Counted from the first letter of the stretch, positions 34,837-44,051 are shown. The stretch is 64,000 bases of DNA from Serpens gallinarum (GCF_014836765.1 NZ_JACSQG010000004.1:186001-250000), one strand, 5' to 3'. Notes: generated by a model not told the origin, from the letters alone. Made by a program: numbers and translations.

Positions 34837-36420
34837 ATGACCGCTACCCGCCACATCCTCGTCTGCCTGCTCTTTGCGCTTGCGCTGCTCGGCCTCTGGG
34901 CCGGGCTGGGCCGCTCCGTGAAGCTGCCCGACGTAGCCAGCGCCAGCCATAAGCTGCAATGTGTGTCCTATAGCCCCTTCGGCAAGGATCAATCGCCCTT
35001 CGACGAACCTTTCATCCTGCGCCCGGCGCAAATGGATGCCGACCTGGCCCTGCTCGCCAGCCGCTTCGAGTGCGTGCGCACCTATTCAATGACCGGTCTG
35101 GAGGCCATTCCCGACCTGGCCCGCAAGCATGGCCTGAAGCTACTGCTCGGCGCCTGGGTAAATGCCGACCCGGTGGATACCGCGGCGGAAATCGACCTGT
35201 TGATCAGGGCCGCCACGGCCCATGCGGACATCGTACAGGCGGTTATCGTCGGCAACGAAACCCTGTTGCGCCGGGAAGTTACCGCCCAGCGGCTGGCCGG
35301 GCTGATTGGCCAAGTCAAAGAAGCCGTTCCACAACCCGTCACCTATGCCGACGTCTGGGAGTTCTGGCTCGCCCATCCGGAAATCGCCCCGGCGGTGGAT
35401 TTCCTCACCATTCACCTGCTCCCCTACTGGGAGGACGATCCCGCCGGCATTGACCAGGCCCTCGAACATGTCGGTGCGATTCGCCAGCAATTCGGTACAC
35501 GTTTCGCCCCCAAAGACATCCTGATCGGTGAGACCGGCTGGCCCAGCGCCGGTCGCCAGCGTGAAACCGCCGTGCCCAGCCTGATCAATCAGGCGCGCTT
35601 CATGCGCGGTTTCGTGCAGCTGTCGGAAAGCCATGGCTGGCAGTACAACCTGATTGAAGCCTTCGACCAGCCCTGGAAACGCGCCAGCGAAGGCGCAGTC
35701 GGTGGCTATTGGGGCTTGTTCGATGCCGACCGCCGCGACAAGGGGGTGTTCACCGGAGCAGCGTCCAACCTGCCGACCTGGCCTGCTTGGTTCGGCCTGT
35801 CGCTGGTGCTGTTCGGTGCCGTCCTGGGGCTGGCCGGGCGCCCCGCCACGCCGCGTGATGCCTGGTCGCTGCCGGCGCTTGCCGCCCTGGGCAGTGCCTG
35901 CTGCCTGCTGCATGTGGAACAGGCTGTGGCCATCAGCCGCTTCGCCGGCGAGTGGCTTTGGGCGGCTGTGTTGCTCGGGCTGAACCTGATCGTGCTGGCC
36001 CATGGCGCCCTGGCTATCACCCAGCCGCAGGACTGGCGTGGCCGGCTGTTTACCTGGCTGGAACAACACGCCGGCATGTGGCTGCTCGCCAGCGGATTTG
36101 CCGCTGCGGTGCTGATGCTCGGCCTGGTCTTTGATGCCCGCTACCGCAGCTTTCCCAACGCGTCCCTGCTGCTGCCGGCCGTGGTGTACCTGTGCCGCCC
36201 GGTGCCGGCCAGACGCCGTGAAACCGCCCTACTGTGTTTTCTGGTTGGCGCCGGCATTGTGCCGCAGCTGTACCAGGAAGGCCTGACTAACACCCAGGCG
36301 CTGGGCTGGGCGCTGGTCAGCCTGCTGCTGTGTGGCGCCTTGTGGCGCAGCCTGCGATGCCGGGTCCCGGCGGATCAATCGAATGAGTCGATGGTAATGG
36401 CGCAAACATCGCAACCATGA
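34837..36420 (+). CDS. Glycoside hydrolase family 17-like membrane protein (beta-glucan synthase related)
   Basis: A 527-residue protein. A membrane anchor (about 5-25) leads into a GH17-like domain (about 40-310) with GNETLLRRE (the acid Glu) and LIGETGWPSAG (the nucleophile Glu). Six or more helices fill the C-terminal 200 residues. Pseudomonas relatives are labelled beta-(1,6)-glucan synthase. A role in branching or turnover of periplasmic or surface glucans is likely. The ATG at 34837 has no strong ribosome site. Alone in its transcription unit, by spacing. Confidence 0.83.
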   Translation: MTATRHILVCLLFALALLGLWAGLGRSVKLPDVASASHKLQCVSYSPFGKDQSPFDEPFILRPAQMDADLALLASRFECVRTYSMTGLEAIPDLARKHGLKLLLGAWVNADPVDTAAEIDLLIRAATAHADIVQAVIVGNETLLRREVTAQRLAGLIGQVKEAVPQPVTYADVWEFWLAHPEIAPAVDFLTIHLLPYWEDDPAGIDQALEHVGAIRQQFGTRFAPKDILIGETGWPSAGRQRETAVPSLINQARFMRGFVQLSESHGWQYNLIEAFDQPWKRASEGAVGGYWGLFDADRRDKGVFTGAASNLPTWPAWFGLSLVLFGAVLGLAGRPATPRDAWSLPALAALGSACCLLHVEQAVAISRFAGEWLWAAVLLGLNLIVLAHGALAITQPQDWRGRLFTWLEQHAGMWLLASGFAAAVLMLGLVFDARYRSFPNASLLLPAVVYLCRPVPARRRETALLCFLVGAGIVPQLYQEGLTNTQALGWALVSLLLCGALWRSLRCRVPADQSNESMVMAQTSQP

Positions 36421-36470
36421 GGCGATGGTTCTCGCTTACCCTGAACTCAATTGCAGCGAGGTAGTTTTCC

Positions 36471-37307
36471 ATGCGTACGATTGTTTCCCTCGACACCGGT
36501 CGACCCACCTCCGACGGCGCCGGCGTTCAACTGATCCGCATTATTGGCGGCCCGGGCCTGGAGCGTTTCGACCCTTTCCTCATGCTCGACGAATTCGGCT
36601 CGGCCAACCCTGACGATTACGTAGCGGGTTTCCCCGCCCATCCCCATCGCGGCTTCGAGACCATCACCTACATGCTCGAAGGCCGCATGAAGCACGAAGA
36701 CCACATGGGTAACGTCGGCTTGCTGGAAAGCGGCGGCGTGCAATGGATGACCGCCGCGCGCGGGGTGATCCACAGCGAAATGCCGCAACAGGAACAGGGC
36801 GTGATGCGCGGCTTCCAGCTGTGGCTCAACCTGGCGGCCCAAGACAAACTGGGCGAGCCCGGTTATCGCGATTTCACGCCGGCCGAGATTCCTCACCTGA
36901 TGCTGGCCGATGGCACCCAAGTCAAGGTCATTGCCGGTCGGTTCGCGACTGACGCGGTTCATCAGGATGGCGCCGTACAGCGTCCGCACACCGAACCACA
37001 GATCTTCGATCTGCATCTGTCCGCCGGTGGGCAGGTCGCACCGCAAGTGCCCGATGGCCACCGCGTGATGCTGTATGTCTACGAGGGCAATGTGCAGTTG
37101 GCCGAGCGCGACATCGCTACAGGTCAATTGGCGCGTCTGAGCGAACAGGGCGATGTGCACCTGTCGAGTCGCGACGGCGCGCGGGTGCTGTTGATTGCCG
37201 GCAAGCCGCTCAATGAACCCATCGTGCAATATGGCCCGTTCGTGATGAACAGCCGCGAAGAAATCGAACAGGCACTGCGCGACTTCCGCGACGGCACCCT
37301 GGCCTAG
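36471..37307 (+). CDS. Pirin family protein
   Basis: A 278-residue bicupin. The N-terminal cupin has the metal-binding HPHRGFETITYMLEG and a later His-Glu in GVIHSEMP, as in pirins with quercetinase activity (YhhW). The C-terminal cupin is complete. The family includes metal-dependent dioxygenases and redox-sensing regulators; which applies is not visible. It lies 50 nt after the GH17-like gene. Confidence 0.9.
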   Translation: MRTIVSLDTGRPTSDGAGVQLIRIIGGPGLERFDPFLMLDEFGSANPDDYVAGFPAHPHRGFETITYMLEGRMKHEDHMGNVGLLESGGVQWMTAARGVIHSEMPQQEQGVMRGFQLWLNLAAQDKLGEPGYRDFTPAEIPHLMLADGTQVKVIAGRFATDAVHQDGAVQRPHTEPQIFDLHLSAGGQVAPQVPDGHRVMLYVYEGNVQLAERDIATGQLARLSEQGDVHLSSRDGARVLLIAGKPLNEPIVQYGPFVMNSREEIEQALRDFRDGTLA

Positions 37308-37476
37308 GCGTTAACCCCCGCCCAGCCCCCGCACGCAAACTCCGTGTGGGAGCTGCGTTGCGCTACATCACTACCATCACCGCAGGCCATGCTCCGGCAT
37401 TCCGCCCATGGCTCAGGCTTGCCCGCTACACCAATCCCGGCTATCACCTTGTTTCCCCCATGGCCGAGGAGCTCCC

Positions 37477-38484
37477 ATGTCCGCAACGATCAATCGCCAG
37501 TTCCGCCTGGCCCAGCGTCCTGTCGGCCTGCCGACCGATGACACCTTCCGTTACCTTGAAGCCCCGCTGGGCGAGCCCGATGAAGGCCAGGTACTGGTGC
37601 GCGTGCGTTACCTGTCCATCGACCCGGCCATGCGCGGCTGGATGAACGACAGCAAATCCTATATTCCGCCGGTGGCCATAGACGAGGTGATGCGCGCCCT
37701 GGGCGTGGGCGAAGTGATCGCCTCGCGGCATCCGCAGTTCGCGGTGGGCGATTTCGTCAACGGCGCGCTGGGCGTCCAGGATTATTTCCTCGGCGAGCCC
37801 AAGGGTTTTTACAAGGTCGACCCCCAACGCGCGCCGCTGCCGCTGTACCTGTCGGCCCTGGGCATGACCGGCATGACCGCCTACTTCGCCCTGCTGGAGG
37901 TCGGCACCCCCGAGGCTGGCGAAACCGTAGTAATTTCAGGCGCCGCCGGCGCGGTGGGCAGCATTGCCGGGCAAATCGCTAAGCTGAAAGGCTGCCGCGT
38001 GGTGGGCATCGCCGGCGGTGAGGAAAAATGCCGCTACCTGGTCGATGAACTGGGTTTCGACGCGACCATCGACTACAAGCACGAAGACATGGCGGCAGGC
38101 CTCAAGCGCACCTGTCCCAAGGGCGTGGATGTGTATTTTGACAACGTCGGCGGCGACATCCTCGACGCCGTGCTGACCCGCCTCAACTTCAAGGCGCGAG
38201 TGGTGATCTGCGGCGCGATCAGCCAGTACAACAACAAGGAGGCCGTCAAAGGCCCGAGCAACTACCTGTCGCTGCTGGTCAACCGCGCGCGCATGGAAGG
38301 CTTCGTGGTCATGGACCACGCGGCGCAGTTCCCCAAGGCCCTGCAGGAAATGGGTGGCTGGCTGGCCAGCGGCGAGCTGAAAAGCCGCGAGGATATCGTC
38401 GAGGGCTTGGAGAACTTCCCCGACACCCTGCTGAAGCTGTTCAGAGGTGAGAACTTCGGCAAACTGGTGCTCAAGGTCCATTAA
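37477..38484 (+). CDS. NADP-dependent oxidoreductase, CurA/MDR type
   Basis: A 335-residue zinc-free medium-chain reductase. The fingerprint SGAAGAVGSIAGQIAKLKGC is the nucleotide site, and RYLSIDPAMRGWM is the leukotriene B4 dehydrogenase/CurA N-terminal motif. It likely reduces enone or curcumin-like substrates with NADPH. GAGGAGC sits before the ATG at 37477. The 170-nt gap upstream holds no gene. Confidence 0.9.
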   Translation: MSATINRQFRLAQRPVGLPTDDTFRYLEAPLGEPDEGQVLVRVRYLSIDPAMRGWMNDSKSYIPPVAIDEVMRALGVGEVIASRHPQFAVGDFVNGALGVQDYFLGEPKGFYKVDPQRAPLPLYLSALGMTGMTAYFALLEVGTPEAGETVVISGAAGAVGSIAGQIAKLKGCRVVGIAGGEEKCRYLVDELGFDATIDYKHEDMAAGLKRTCPKGVDVYFDNVGGDILDAVLTRLNFKARVVICGAISQYNNKEAVKGPSNYLSLLVNRARMEGFVVMDHAAQFPKALQEMGGWLASGELKSREDIVEGLENFPDTLLKLFRGENFGKLVLKVH

Positions 38485-38510
38485 CGAAGGGCCGTGGGCG
38501 TAACACTAGT

Positions 38511-38605
38511 GTTGGGCGGCCTCGCCCGCCGCAGGACCTTTGCTGAAAGCACACCCTCCCAAGCAGCCCGCCAGCGGCGTGTCAGGCAAACGGCGGGCTG
38601 CCCGG
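38511..38605. repeat. Partial REP module, family 1
   Basis: GTTGGGCGGCCTCGCCCG at 38511 matches the family 1 terminal arm, and GCAGCCCGCC with GGCGGGCTGCCCG matches the inner inverted pair. The second terminal arm is missing. It lies just after the CurA-like gene in a 450-nt gap that holds no coding frame I can support. Confidence 0.7.
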
Positions 38606-38677
38606 CAACACGAAGGCGGGTAGGAGCATCCACGCGGGTGCTCAAGGCCGGCTGATGCGTGCGGGCCCGGGGCTGTA

Positions 38678-38812
38678 GGGGCGAATTCATTCGCCTGACG
38701 TATCACGTTCAAACCATGCCGCAGCGGCGACATACGCAAGGGCCTTGGCTTCATAGCGAATCGCATCAACGCAGGTGCCGGCAGCCTCAGTGCCGACGAA
38801 TGAATTAGCCCC
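38678..38812. repeat. Inverted REP pair, family 2
   Basis: GGGGCGAATTCATTCG (38678-38693) and CGAATGAATTAGCCCC (38797-38812) are inverted copies with one mismatch, separated by about 100 nt. The sequence resembles the REP family centred on GGAGCGAATTCATTCGC known in many pseudomonads. It lies upstream of thiM and is unrelated in sequence to family 1. Confidence 0.65.
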
Positions 38813-38933
38813 GACAACATCGTGCGGAGCGTCGTCCAAACGGGCATTTCGCCCTTCATTTCGCCACTCGCTTGCGCCCCATCTGCGCGTATGCTGTGCC
38901 CTCTTCGCAAAAAATCGCTGATGGGAGCGTGAG

Positions 38934-39785
38934 ATGGCTGGTAGCAACAGGCAGGCGGCAGAAGTGCTGCACAATGCGGTAATCCAGGCGCATGGCGCCT
39001 TGCAGGCGCGCACGCCACTGGTGCAATGCATTACCAATGTGGTGTCGAGCAACTACATGGCCAATATTCTCCTAGCCGCAGGCGCCTCGCCGGCCATGGT
39101 CGACAACACCCAGGAAGCCGGGCTGTTTGCCGGCGTTGCCGATGCCTTGCTGATCAACTTGGGCACGCCCACCGACAGCCAGGTCGAATCGATGCGCCTA
39201 GCCGCGGCCGCGGCGCAGCAGGCAGGCAAACCCTGGGTGCTTGACCCGATCGGTGCCGGCGGCCTGCCCTGGCGTGGCGCGATTGCGCTGGAACTGCTGC
39301 AACATCGCCCCACCACCATTCGCGGCAATCCTTCGGAAATCAAAGGCCTCTCTGGACTTGGCAGCGGCGCCCGCGGCATGGACAGCTCCGATGAACCGGA
39401 ATCCGCGGTGCCGGCGGCACTGGAACTGCTCCGCCATTGCCGCACCGTCGGCGCTTCGGGGGCGGTGGATCATCTGGTCGGTCACTACGAAGAGCGGCCG
39501 ACGTTGATCCGCGTCTACGGCGGCAGTTGCCTGCAGCCACGGGTCACCGCCACCGGCTGCGCCCTCGGCGCGCTGGTCGCGGCGTACCAGGCGGTCGCCG
39601 AGCCGCTGGTGGCCACCGTTGCCGCCCACGCCAGCTTCGCCATCGCCGGCAAACTCGCCGCCGAACGTCACGCGGCGCCGGGCTCGTTCGCGGTGGCCTT
39701 TATCGATGAGTTGTATGCACTGGACGAAGCACGTATCCAGCAACACCTGCGCATCGACGTTACCAGCCTGGTTTCCCCGCCGTAA
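38934..39785 (+). CDS. thiM: Hydroxyethylthiazole kinase ThiM
   Basis: A 283-residue ribokinase-fold enzyme that phosphorylates the thiazole alcohol in thiamine salvage. VQCITNVVSSNYMANILLAA is the substrate-binding opening. WVLDPIGAGG carries the Asp/Gly pocket, IRGNPSEI follows, and VTATGCALGAL holds the catalytic GTGC-like turn (here ATGCALG). The protein is slightly longer than the usual 265 residues at its N-terminus. I see no TPP riboswitch in the leader. A hairpin follows the gene. Confidence 0.92.
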   Translation: MAGSNRQAAEVLHNAVIQAHGALQARTPLVQCITNVVSSNYMANILLAAGASPAMVDNTQEAGLFAGVADALLINLGTPTDSQVESMRLAAAAAQQAGKPWVLDPIGAGGLPWRGAIALELLQHRPTTIRGNPSEIKGLSGLGSGARGMDSSDEPESAVPAALELLRHCRTVGASGAVDHLVGHYEERPTLIRVYGGSCLQPRVTATGCALGALVAAYQAVAEPLVATVAAHASFAIAGKLAAERHAAPGSFAVAFIDELYALDEARIQQHLRIDVTSLVSPP

Positions 39786-39797
39786 ATACAGCGGCAA

Positions 39798-39823
39798 GGT
39801 GGACGACGCTTTGCTCGTCCACC
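39798..39823. terminator. Hairpin between thiM and nirP
   Basis: GGTGGACGA (39798-39806) and TCGTCCACC (39815-39823) make a 9-bp stem with an 8-nt loop between the converging genes thiM and nirP. The T tracts are short, so its strength is uncertain. Confidence 0.5.
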
Positions 39824-39838
39824 GCGTTTCCCGCCCGC

Positions 39839-40090
39839 TTAAAGCACCAGCGCCAGCAGCACACCGACGACCATCACCAGCGGCCAGCTGAGCAGCAATC
39901 CCCGCCAGCGCAAAGGTGCGTGACGCAGCTCCATGAAGCCGTCGGTGATCAGCCAAGCCTTGCCGAAGGCCACCGCCAGCACCGCGCCGGCCAGCGTCAG
40001 CGACATGCCCGCGTTGCCGAGCACCACGGTGCCCACCGAGAGTACAGCCAGCCCTATCCAACACAGGATCAGGGTGATCGATGCGGACAT
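39839..40090 (-). CDS. nirP: NirP/NorF-like small membrane protein
   Basis: An 83-residue protein with three hydrophobic helices from ATG 40090 (GGAGG upstream). LAVAFGKAWLITDGFMELRH is typical of the NorF/NirP and cytochrome oxidase subunit IV-like group. It is the last gene of nirQOP, 10 nt after nirO. Such proteins are linked to nitric oxide reductase function; the mechanism is not known. Confidence 0.85.
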   Translation of the reverse strand: MSASITLILCWIGLAVLSVGTVVLGNAGMSLTLAGAVLAVAFGKAWLITDGFMELRHAPLRWRGLLLSWPLVMVVGVLLALVL

Positions 40091-40100
40091 CACAGCCTCC

Positions 40101-40688
40101 TCAGCCCAGCACGTAAACCAGCGGGAACAGCAGCACCCAGACCAGATCGACCATGTGCCAATACAGCACGCCCGATTCCAGCCCGCTGCACGCGCCCGGC
40201 CCATAGGCGCGCAGCCGGCAGCGGTTGGCCATGTAGCCGAGTATCAGCATGCCCAGCAGCACGTGCAGGAAATGAAACCCGGTCAGAATCCAGTACAGGG
40301 TGAAGAAGGTGTTGTACTCCAGGTCCAGGCCAAGGCCGGCCAAATGGCCGTACTCGCCCAGCTTGAGCACCACGTAGACGCAGGCCGAGACCAGAGCCGC
40401 CAGCAGCAACCAGCCTCCCCGCCCCTGCTCACCGCCCCGTACCTGCTCCACCGCCAGTGCGGCGAGCAGGCCGGAGGTGAGCAGGCTCAGGGTCAGCGCC
40501 AAGCCGGTGGAGTTGTCCAGCGCCTGACGGCTCTGCGCGAAAAGCTCGGGATTCAGCGCCTGGGTGGTCGCGAAGGCGAGAATCAAAATGCCGAACACCG
40601 CCAGTTCGGCAAAGATGAAGATCCACATCGCCAGATCGCCCGGCACGCGCCGTTCGACCCTGGCAAACGTCTCACTCGAAGTGGACAT
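40101..40688 (-). CDS. nirO: NirO/NorE, cytochrome c oxidase subunit III-like protein
   Basis: A 195-residue inner membrane protein with five helices. PGDLAMWIFIFAELAVFGI and LYWILTGFHFLHVLLGM are the heme-copper oxidase subunit III signature. It belongs to the NorE/NirO branch found beside denitrification genes and helps nitric oxide reductase activity. The start at 40688 lies within the nirQ end, so the genes overlap slightly. An alternative start is ATG 40697. Confidence 0.88.
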   Translation of the reverse strand: MSTSSETFARVERRVPGDLAMWIFIFAELAVFGILILAFATTQALNPELFAQSRQALDNSTGLALTLSLLTSGLLAALAVEQVRGGEQGRGGWLLLAALVSACVYVVLKLGEYGHLAGLGLDLEYNTFFTLYWILTGFHFLHVLLGMLILGYMANRCRLRAYGPGACSGLESGVLYWHMVDLVWVLLFPLVYVLG

Positions 40689-41487
40689 CAACCACATCCA
40701 TCAGCGCCGCCACGGTCTGCACATCGTCCGACAGCGGCTCGGCCAGGCAGGCCAGGCACGCTTCGCGGGGACTCATGCCGGCGCGGATCATCCGTGCGGT
40801 AAAAATCAGCAAGCGGGTCGAGGCCACCTCTTCCAGGTCGTGCTGTTCCAGCCGACGCAGCGCCTGGCCGAGCTTGACCACCTGGGCCGCCAACGCGTGA
40901 TCCACGCCAGCCTCATTGGCGACAATGCGCGTTTCTTCGTCAGCGGGCGGGTAATCGAAGCGTAAGGCGACGAAACGCTGGCGCGTACTGGGTTTCATGC
41001 CCTTGAGCAGATTCTGGTAGCCGGGGTTGTAGGACACCACCAGCATGAAGCCGGGCGGAGCCTGCAACTGCTCGCCGGTGCGCTCGATGAACAGCTCGCG
41101 GCGATCATCTGCCAGCGGGTGCAGCACCACGGCGGTGTCCTGGCGCGCTTCGACCACCTCGTCCAGGTAACAGATGCCGCCCTCGCGCACAGCGCGGGTC
41201 AGCGGGCCGTCCTGCCACCAGGTGCCGTCGGCGCCGATCAGGTGGCGACCCACCAGGTCGGTGGCGGACAAATCGTCATGGCAGGCCACCGTGTACAGCG
41301 GCAGACCGAGGCGGTGCGCCATGTACTGCACGAAACGGGTCTTGCCGCAGCCGGTCGGGCCCTTGATCAGCACCGGCATGCCATGCCGCCAGGCCTGTTC
41401 GAACATTACCTCTTCATTGCCCAGGGATTGGTAGAAAGGTACGTCCGGCACGCCCGTCCCCCTCAGTTTCTCAAGTGCACTCACCGG
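40672..41487 (-). CDS. nirQ: NirQ/NorQ AAA+ ATPase, nitric oxide reductase activation
   Basis: A MoxR-type AAA+ ATPase of about 271 residues. Walker A is GPTGCGKT, Walker B ICYLDEV, sensor 1 VVSYNPGYQN, and there is an arginine finger region near STRQRF. NirQ is needed to activate NO reductase in Pseudomonas. GTG 41487 has GAGG upstream and gives a short N-terminus. A GTG at 41520 is the alternative start. It heads nirQOP, divergent from nirS1. Confidence 0.92.
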   Translation of the reverse strand, partial: PVSALEKLRGTGVPDVPFYQSLGNEEVMFEQAWRHGMPVLIKGPTGCGKTRFVQYMAHRLGLPLYTVACHDDLSATDLVGRHLIGADGTWWQDGPLTRAVREGGICYLDEVVEARQDTAVVLHPLADDRRELFIERTGEQLQAPPGFMLVVSYNPGYQNLLKGMKPSTRQRFVALRFDYPPADEETRIVANEAGVDHALAAQVVKLGQALRRLEQHDLEEVASTRLLIFTARMIRAGMSPREACLACLAEPLSDDVQTVAALMDVVDVHFE

Positions 41488-41566
41488 CAATACCTCACGA
41501 AAGCAGTTGGTTAAAGCCACGCTACCCGCGACATGGCGTCACGTTCAAGGGGTATGGGGACCTCTC

Positions 41567-41580
41567 TTGATCGCAATCAA
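41567..41580. promoter_or_regulatory. ANR/DNR (FNR-type) box between nirQ and nirS1
   Basis: TTGATCGCAATCAA is a perfect match to the TTGAT-N4-ATCAA site of ANR and DNR. Its centre is 41.5 bp upstream of a start expected near 41615, and a TAGCAT -10 element lies at 41603-41608, so it fits a class II activation site for nirS1. Being palindromic and about 80 nt from the divergent nirQ start, it may also control nirQOP. Confidence 0.85.
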
Positions 41581-41699
41581 GCGCATCGGCAATTCGTCTC
41601 TCTAGCATCGGCGCCGTACACAAAAAGAAGTACCCGGGTATTGCCACACCGAAGTACCAACACGGAGTCACCGATGACTTCATCTAGGGGAGATACACA

Positions 41700-43379
41700 A
41701 TGAAGTACGCCAAACCGCTACTGGCAGGACTGCTGGCCAGCGTTTCTCTACTCGGCTTCTCGATCGCCCAGGCCAACGCGCCGGCGATGACCGCTGCGGA
41801 AAAGGAAACGGCCAAGCAGATCTATTTCGAACGCTGCGCCGGCTGCCACGGTGTGCTGCGCAAGGGCGCCACCGGCAAGAACCTGGAGCCGCACTGGGAA
41901 CAGGTGCAGGCCAACGGCAGCAAGCTGGAGGGCGGCACCCTCAAACTGGGCACCAAGCGCCTGGAGAACATCATTGCCTTCGGTACTGAAGGCGGCATGG
42001 TCAACTACGACGACATCCTCACCAAGGATGAAATCAATCTCATGGCGCGCTACATCCAGCACACCCCGGACGTGCCGCCGGAGTTCTCGCTGCAGGACAT
42101 GAAGGACAGCTGGAAACTGATCGTGCCGGTGTCCGAACGCCCCACCAAGCAGATGAACACTATCAACCTGAAAAACGTCTTCGCCATCACCCTGCGTGAC
42201 GCCGGCAAGCTGGCCCTGGTGGATGGCGATACGCACAAGATCTGGAAGATCCTCGAAACCGGGTATGCCGTGCATATCTCCCGGCTCTCCGCCTCGGGCC
42301 GTTATGTCTACACCGTGGGCCGCGACGGCCTGACCACTATCATCGACATGTGGTTCGAAGAGCCGACCACCGTCGCCACGGTACGCCTGGGTTCGGATGC
42401 CCGCTCGGTGGACGTGTCGAAGTTCAAGGGCTTCGAAGACAAATACCTGATTGGTGGCACCTACTGGCCGCCGCAGTACTCGATCATGGACGGCGAGACC
42501 CTGGAGCCAATCAAGGTCGTTTCCACCCGTGGCCAGACCGTCGATGGCGAGTACCACCCGGAGCCACGCGTGGCGTCCATCGTCGCCTCGCACATCAAGC
42601 CCGAATGGGTGGTGAACGTGAAGGAGACCGGGCAGATCCTGCTGGTCGACTACACCGACATCAAGAACCTCAAGACCACCACCATCGAATCCGCCAAGTT
42701 CCTGCATGACGGCGGCTGGGATGCCTCGCATCGCTACTTCCTGGTCGCCGCCAACGCGTCCAACAAGGTCGCGGCCGTGGATACCAAGACCGGCAAGCTC
42801 GCGGCTCTGGTGGAGACCGCCAAGATCCCGCACCCGGGCCGTGGCGCCAACTTCGTGCACAAGGAGTTCGGTCCCGTCTGGGCCACCGGTCACCTGGGCG
42901 ACGATGTGGTCTCGCTGATCTCCACACCCTCCGAGGAGCGAAAGCACGCCAAGCACAAGGCGCACAACTGGAAAGTGGTGCAGGAACTGAAGATGCCCGG
43001 CGCCGGCAACCTGTTCGTCAAGACGCACCCGAAGTCCAAGCACTTCTGGGCCGACGCGCCGATGAACCCCGAGCGTGACGTGGCCGAGTCGGTGTACGTG
43101 TTCGATATGAACGACCTCAACCAGCCGCCCAAGCAGCTGAACGTGGCCAAGGACTCCGGCCTGCCGATGAGCCAGGCGATCCGCCGCGCGGTACAGCCCG
43201 AGTACAACGTGACGGGCGACGAAGTCTGGATCTCCCTGTGGGGTGGCAAGACCGACCAGTCCGCCATCGTCGTGTACGACGACAAGACCCTGAAGGTGAA
43301 GCGTGTAATCACCGATCCGCAGATGGTCACGCCGACCGGCAAGTTCAACGTTTACAACACCATGTTCGACGTCTACTGA
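41700..43379 (+). CDS. nirS: Cytochrome cd1 nitrite reductase NirS, P. stutzeri type (copy 1)
   Basis: A 559-residue periplasmic enzyme reducing nitrite to nitric oxide. A signal peptide (about 1-26) precedes the heme c domain with RCAGCH (C46-H50). The eight-bladed d1 domain carries the His-containing [16 protein letters not shown], the active-site His in ASHIKPEW, and WDASHRY. It closely follows the P. stutzeri protein in domain length and in VVSTRGQTVDGEYHPEPR. It lacks the N-terminal extension with the heme d1-blocking Tyr of the P. aeruginosa enzyme. First gene of nirSTB behind a perfect ANR/DNR box. A different second nirS lies 3.6 kb downstream. Confidence 0.95.
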   Translation: MKYAKPLLAGLLASVSLLGFSIAQANAPAMTAAEKETAKQIYFERCAGCHGVLRKGATGKNLEPHWEQVQANGSKLEGGTLKLGTKRLENIIAFGTEGGMVNYDDILTKDEINLMARYIQHTPDVPPEFSLQDMKDSWKLIVPVSERPTKQMNTINLKNVFAITLRDAGKLALVDGDTHKIWKILETGYAVHISRLSASGRYVYTVGRDGLTTIIDMWFEEPTTVATVRLGSDARSVDVSKFKGFEDKYLIGGTYWPPQYSIMDGETLEPIKVVSTRGQTVDGEYHPEPRVASIVASHIKPEWVVNVKETGQILLVDYTDIKNLKTTTIESAKFLHDGGWDASHRYFLVAANASNKVAAVDTKTGKLAALVETAKIPHPGRGANFVHKEFGPVWATGHLGDDVVSLISTPSEERKHAKHKAHNWKVVQELKMPGAGNLFVKTHPKSKHFWADAPMNPERDVAESVYVFDMNDLNQPPKQLNVAKDSGLPMSQAIRRAVQPEYNVTGDEVWISLWGGKTDQSAIVVYDDKTLKVKRVITDPQMVTPTGKFNVYNTMFDVY

Positions 43380-43403
43380 TCGTTCCCGATCGCTTGCTGA
43401 ATG

Positions 43404-43425
43404 CCCCCGTGCTCCGGCACGGGGG
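43404..43425 (+). other. Stable hairpin between nirS1 and nirT
   Basis: CCCCCGTGC (43404-43412) and GCACGGGGG (43417-43425) form a 9-bp GC-rich stem capped by the UNCG-class tetraloop UCCG. No T tract follows, so transcription can continue into nirT. It probably protects the nirS 3' end or reduces downstream expression. Confidence 0.7.
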
Positions 43426-43442
43426 TAGTCAAGGACACCTCC

Positions 43443-44051
43443 ATGACAGATCACAAGCAACAACCTGGCGGATGGTTCCGCCGAATCCTCGCCACGCTGC
43501 GGCGCCCGAGTCTGCAGTACTCGCTCGGCACGCTCCTGCTGGCCGGCATTGTGCTGGGCATCCTGTTCTGGGGCGGCTTCAACACCGCGCTGGAAGTCAC
43601 CAACACCGAAAGCTTCTGCATTTCCTGCCATGAGATGCGCGACAACGTGTACCCCGAATACAAGGAGACCATTCATTACAGCAACCGCACCGGCGTGCGC
43701 GCCACCTGCCCGGATTGCCACGTTCCCAGGGAATGGACCTACAAGATGGTGCGCAAGGCCCAAGCCTCACGGGAACTGTGGGGCAAGCTGGTCGGCACCA
43801 TCGACACACCGGAGAAATTCGAAGCCAAGCGCCTGACCCTGGCGCGCAGCGAATGGAAGCGCATGAAAGCTTCCGATTCTCGTGAGTGCCGCAACTGCCA
43901 CAGCCTCGAAAGCATGAACACCGAGACGCAGAAGCAGCGGGCCCGCAAGCAGCATGAAATGGCGATTCGCGACAACATGACCTGCATTGATTGCCACAAA
44001 GGGATTGCCCACCACAAACCCGCGGGCATGACTGAAGAAGACGAAGAATAG
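43443..44051 (+). CDS. nirT: NirT, NapC/NirT-type tetraheme cytochrome c
   Basis: A 202-residue quinol-oxidising cytochrome. One N-terminal membrane anchor (about 27-47) holds a periplasmic domain with four heme motifs: CISCH (59), CPDCH (89), CRNCH (149) and CIDCH (181). This is the NapC/NirT family, which passes electrons from the quinol pool to periplasmic reductases. Its position after nirS matches P. stutzeri nirSTB. ATG 43443 is 18 nt past the hairpin. Confidence 0.93.
   Translation: MTDHKQQPGGWFRRILATLRRPSLQYSLGTLLLAGIVLGILFWGGFNTALEVTNTESFCISCHEMRDNVYPEYKETIHYSNRTGVRATCPDCHVPREWTYKMVRKAQASRELWGKLVGTIDTPEKFEAKRLTLARSEWKRMKASDSRECRNCHSLESMNTETQKQRARKQHEMAIRDNMTCIDCHKGIAHHKPAGMTEEDEE

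Noticed and set aside
38813-38933. TPP riboswitch before thiM
   Set aside because: No CUGAGA motif or matching partner stem is visible in the leader.
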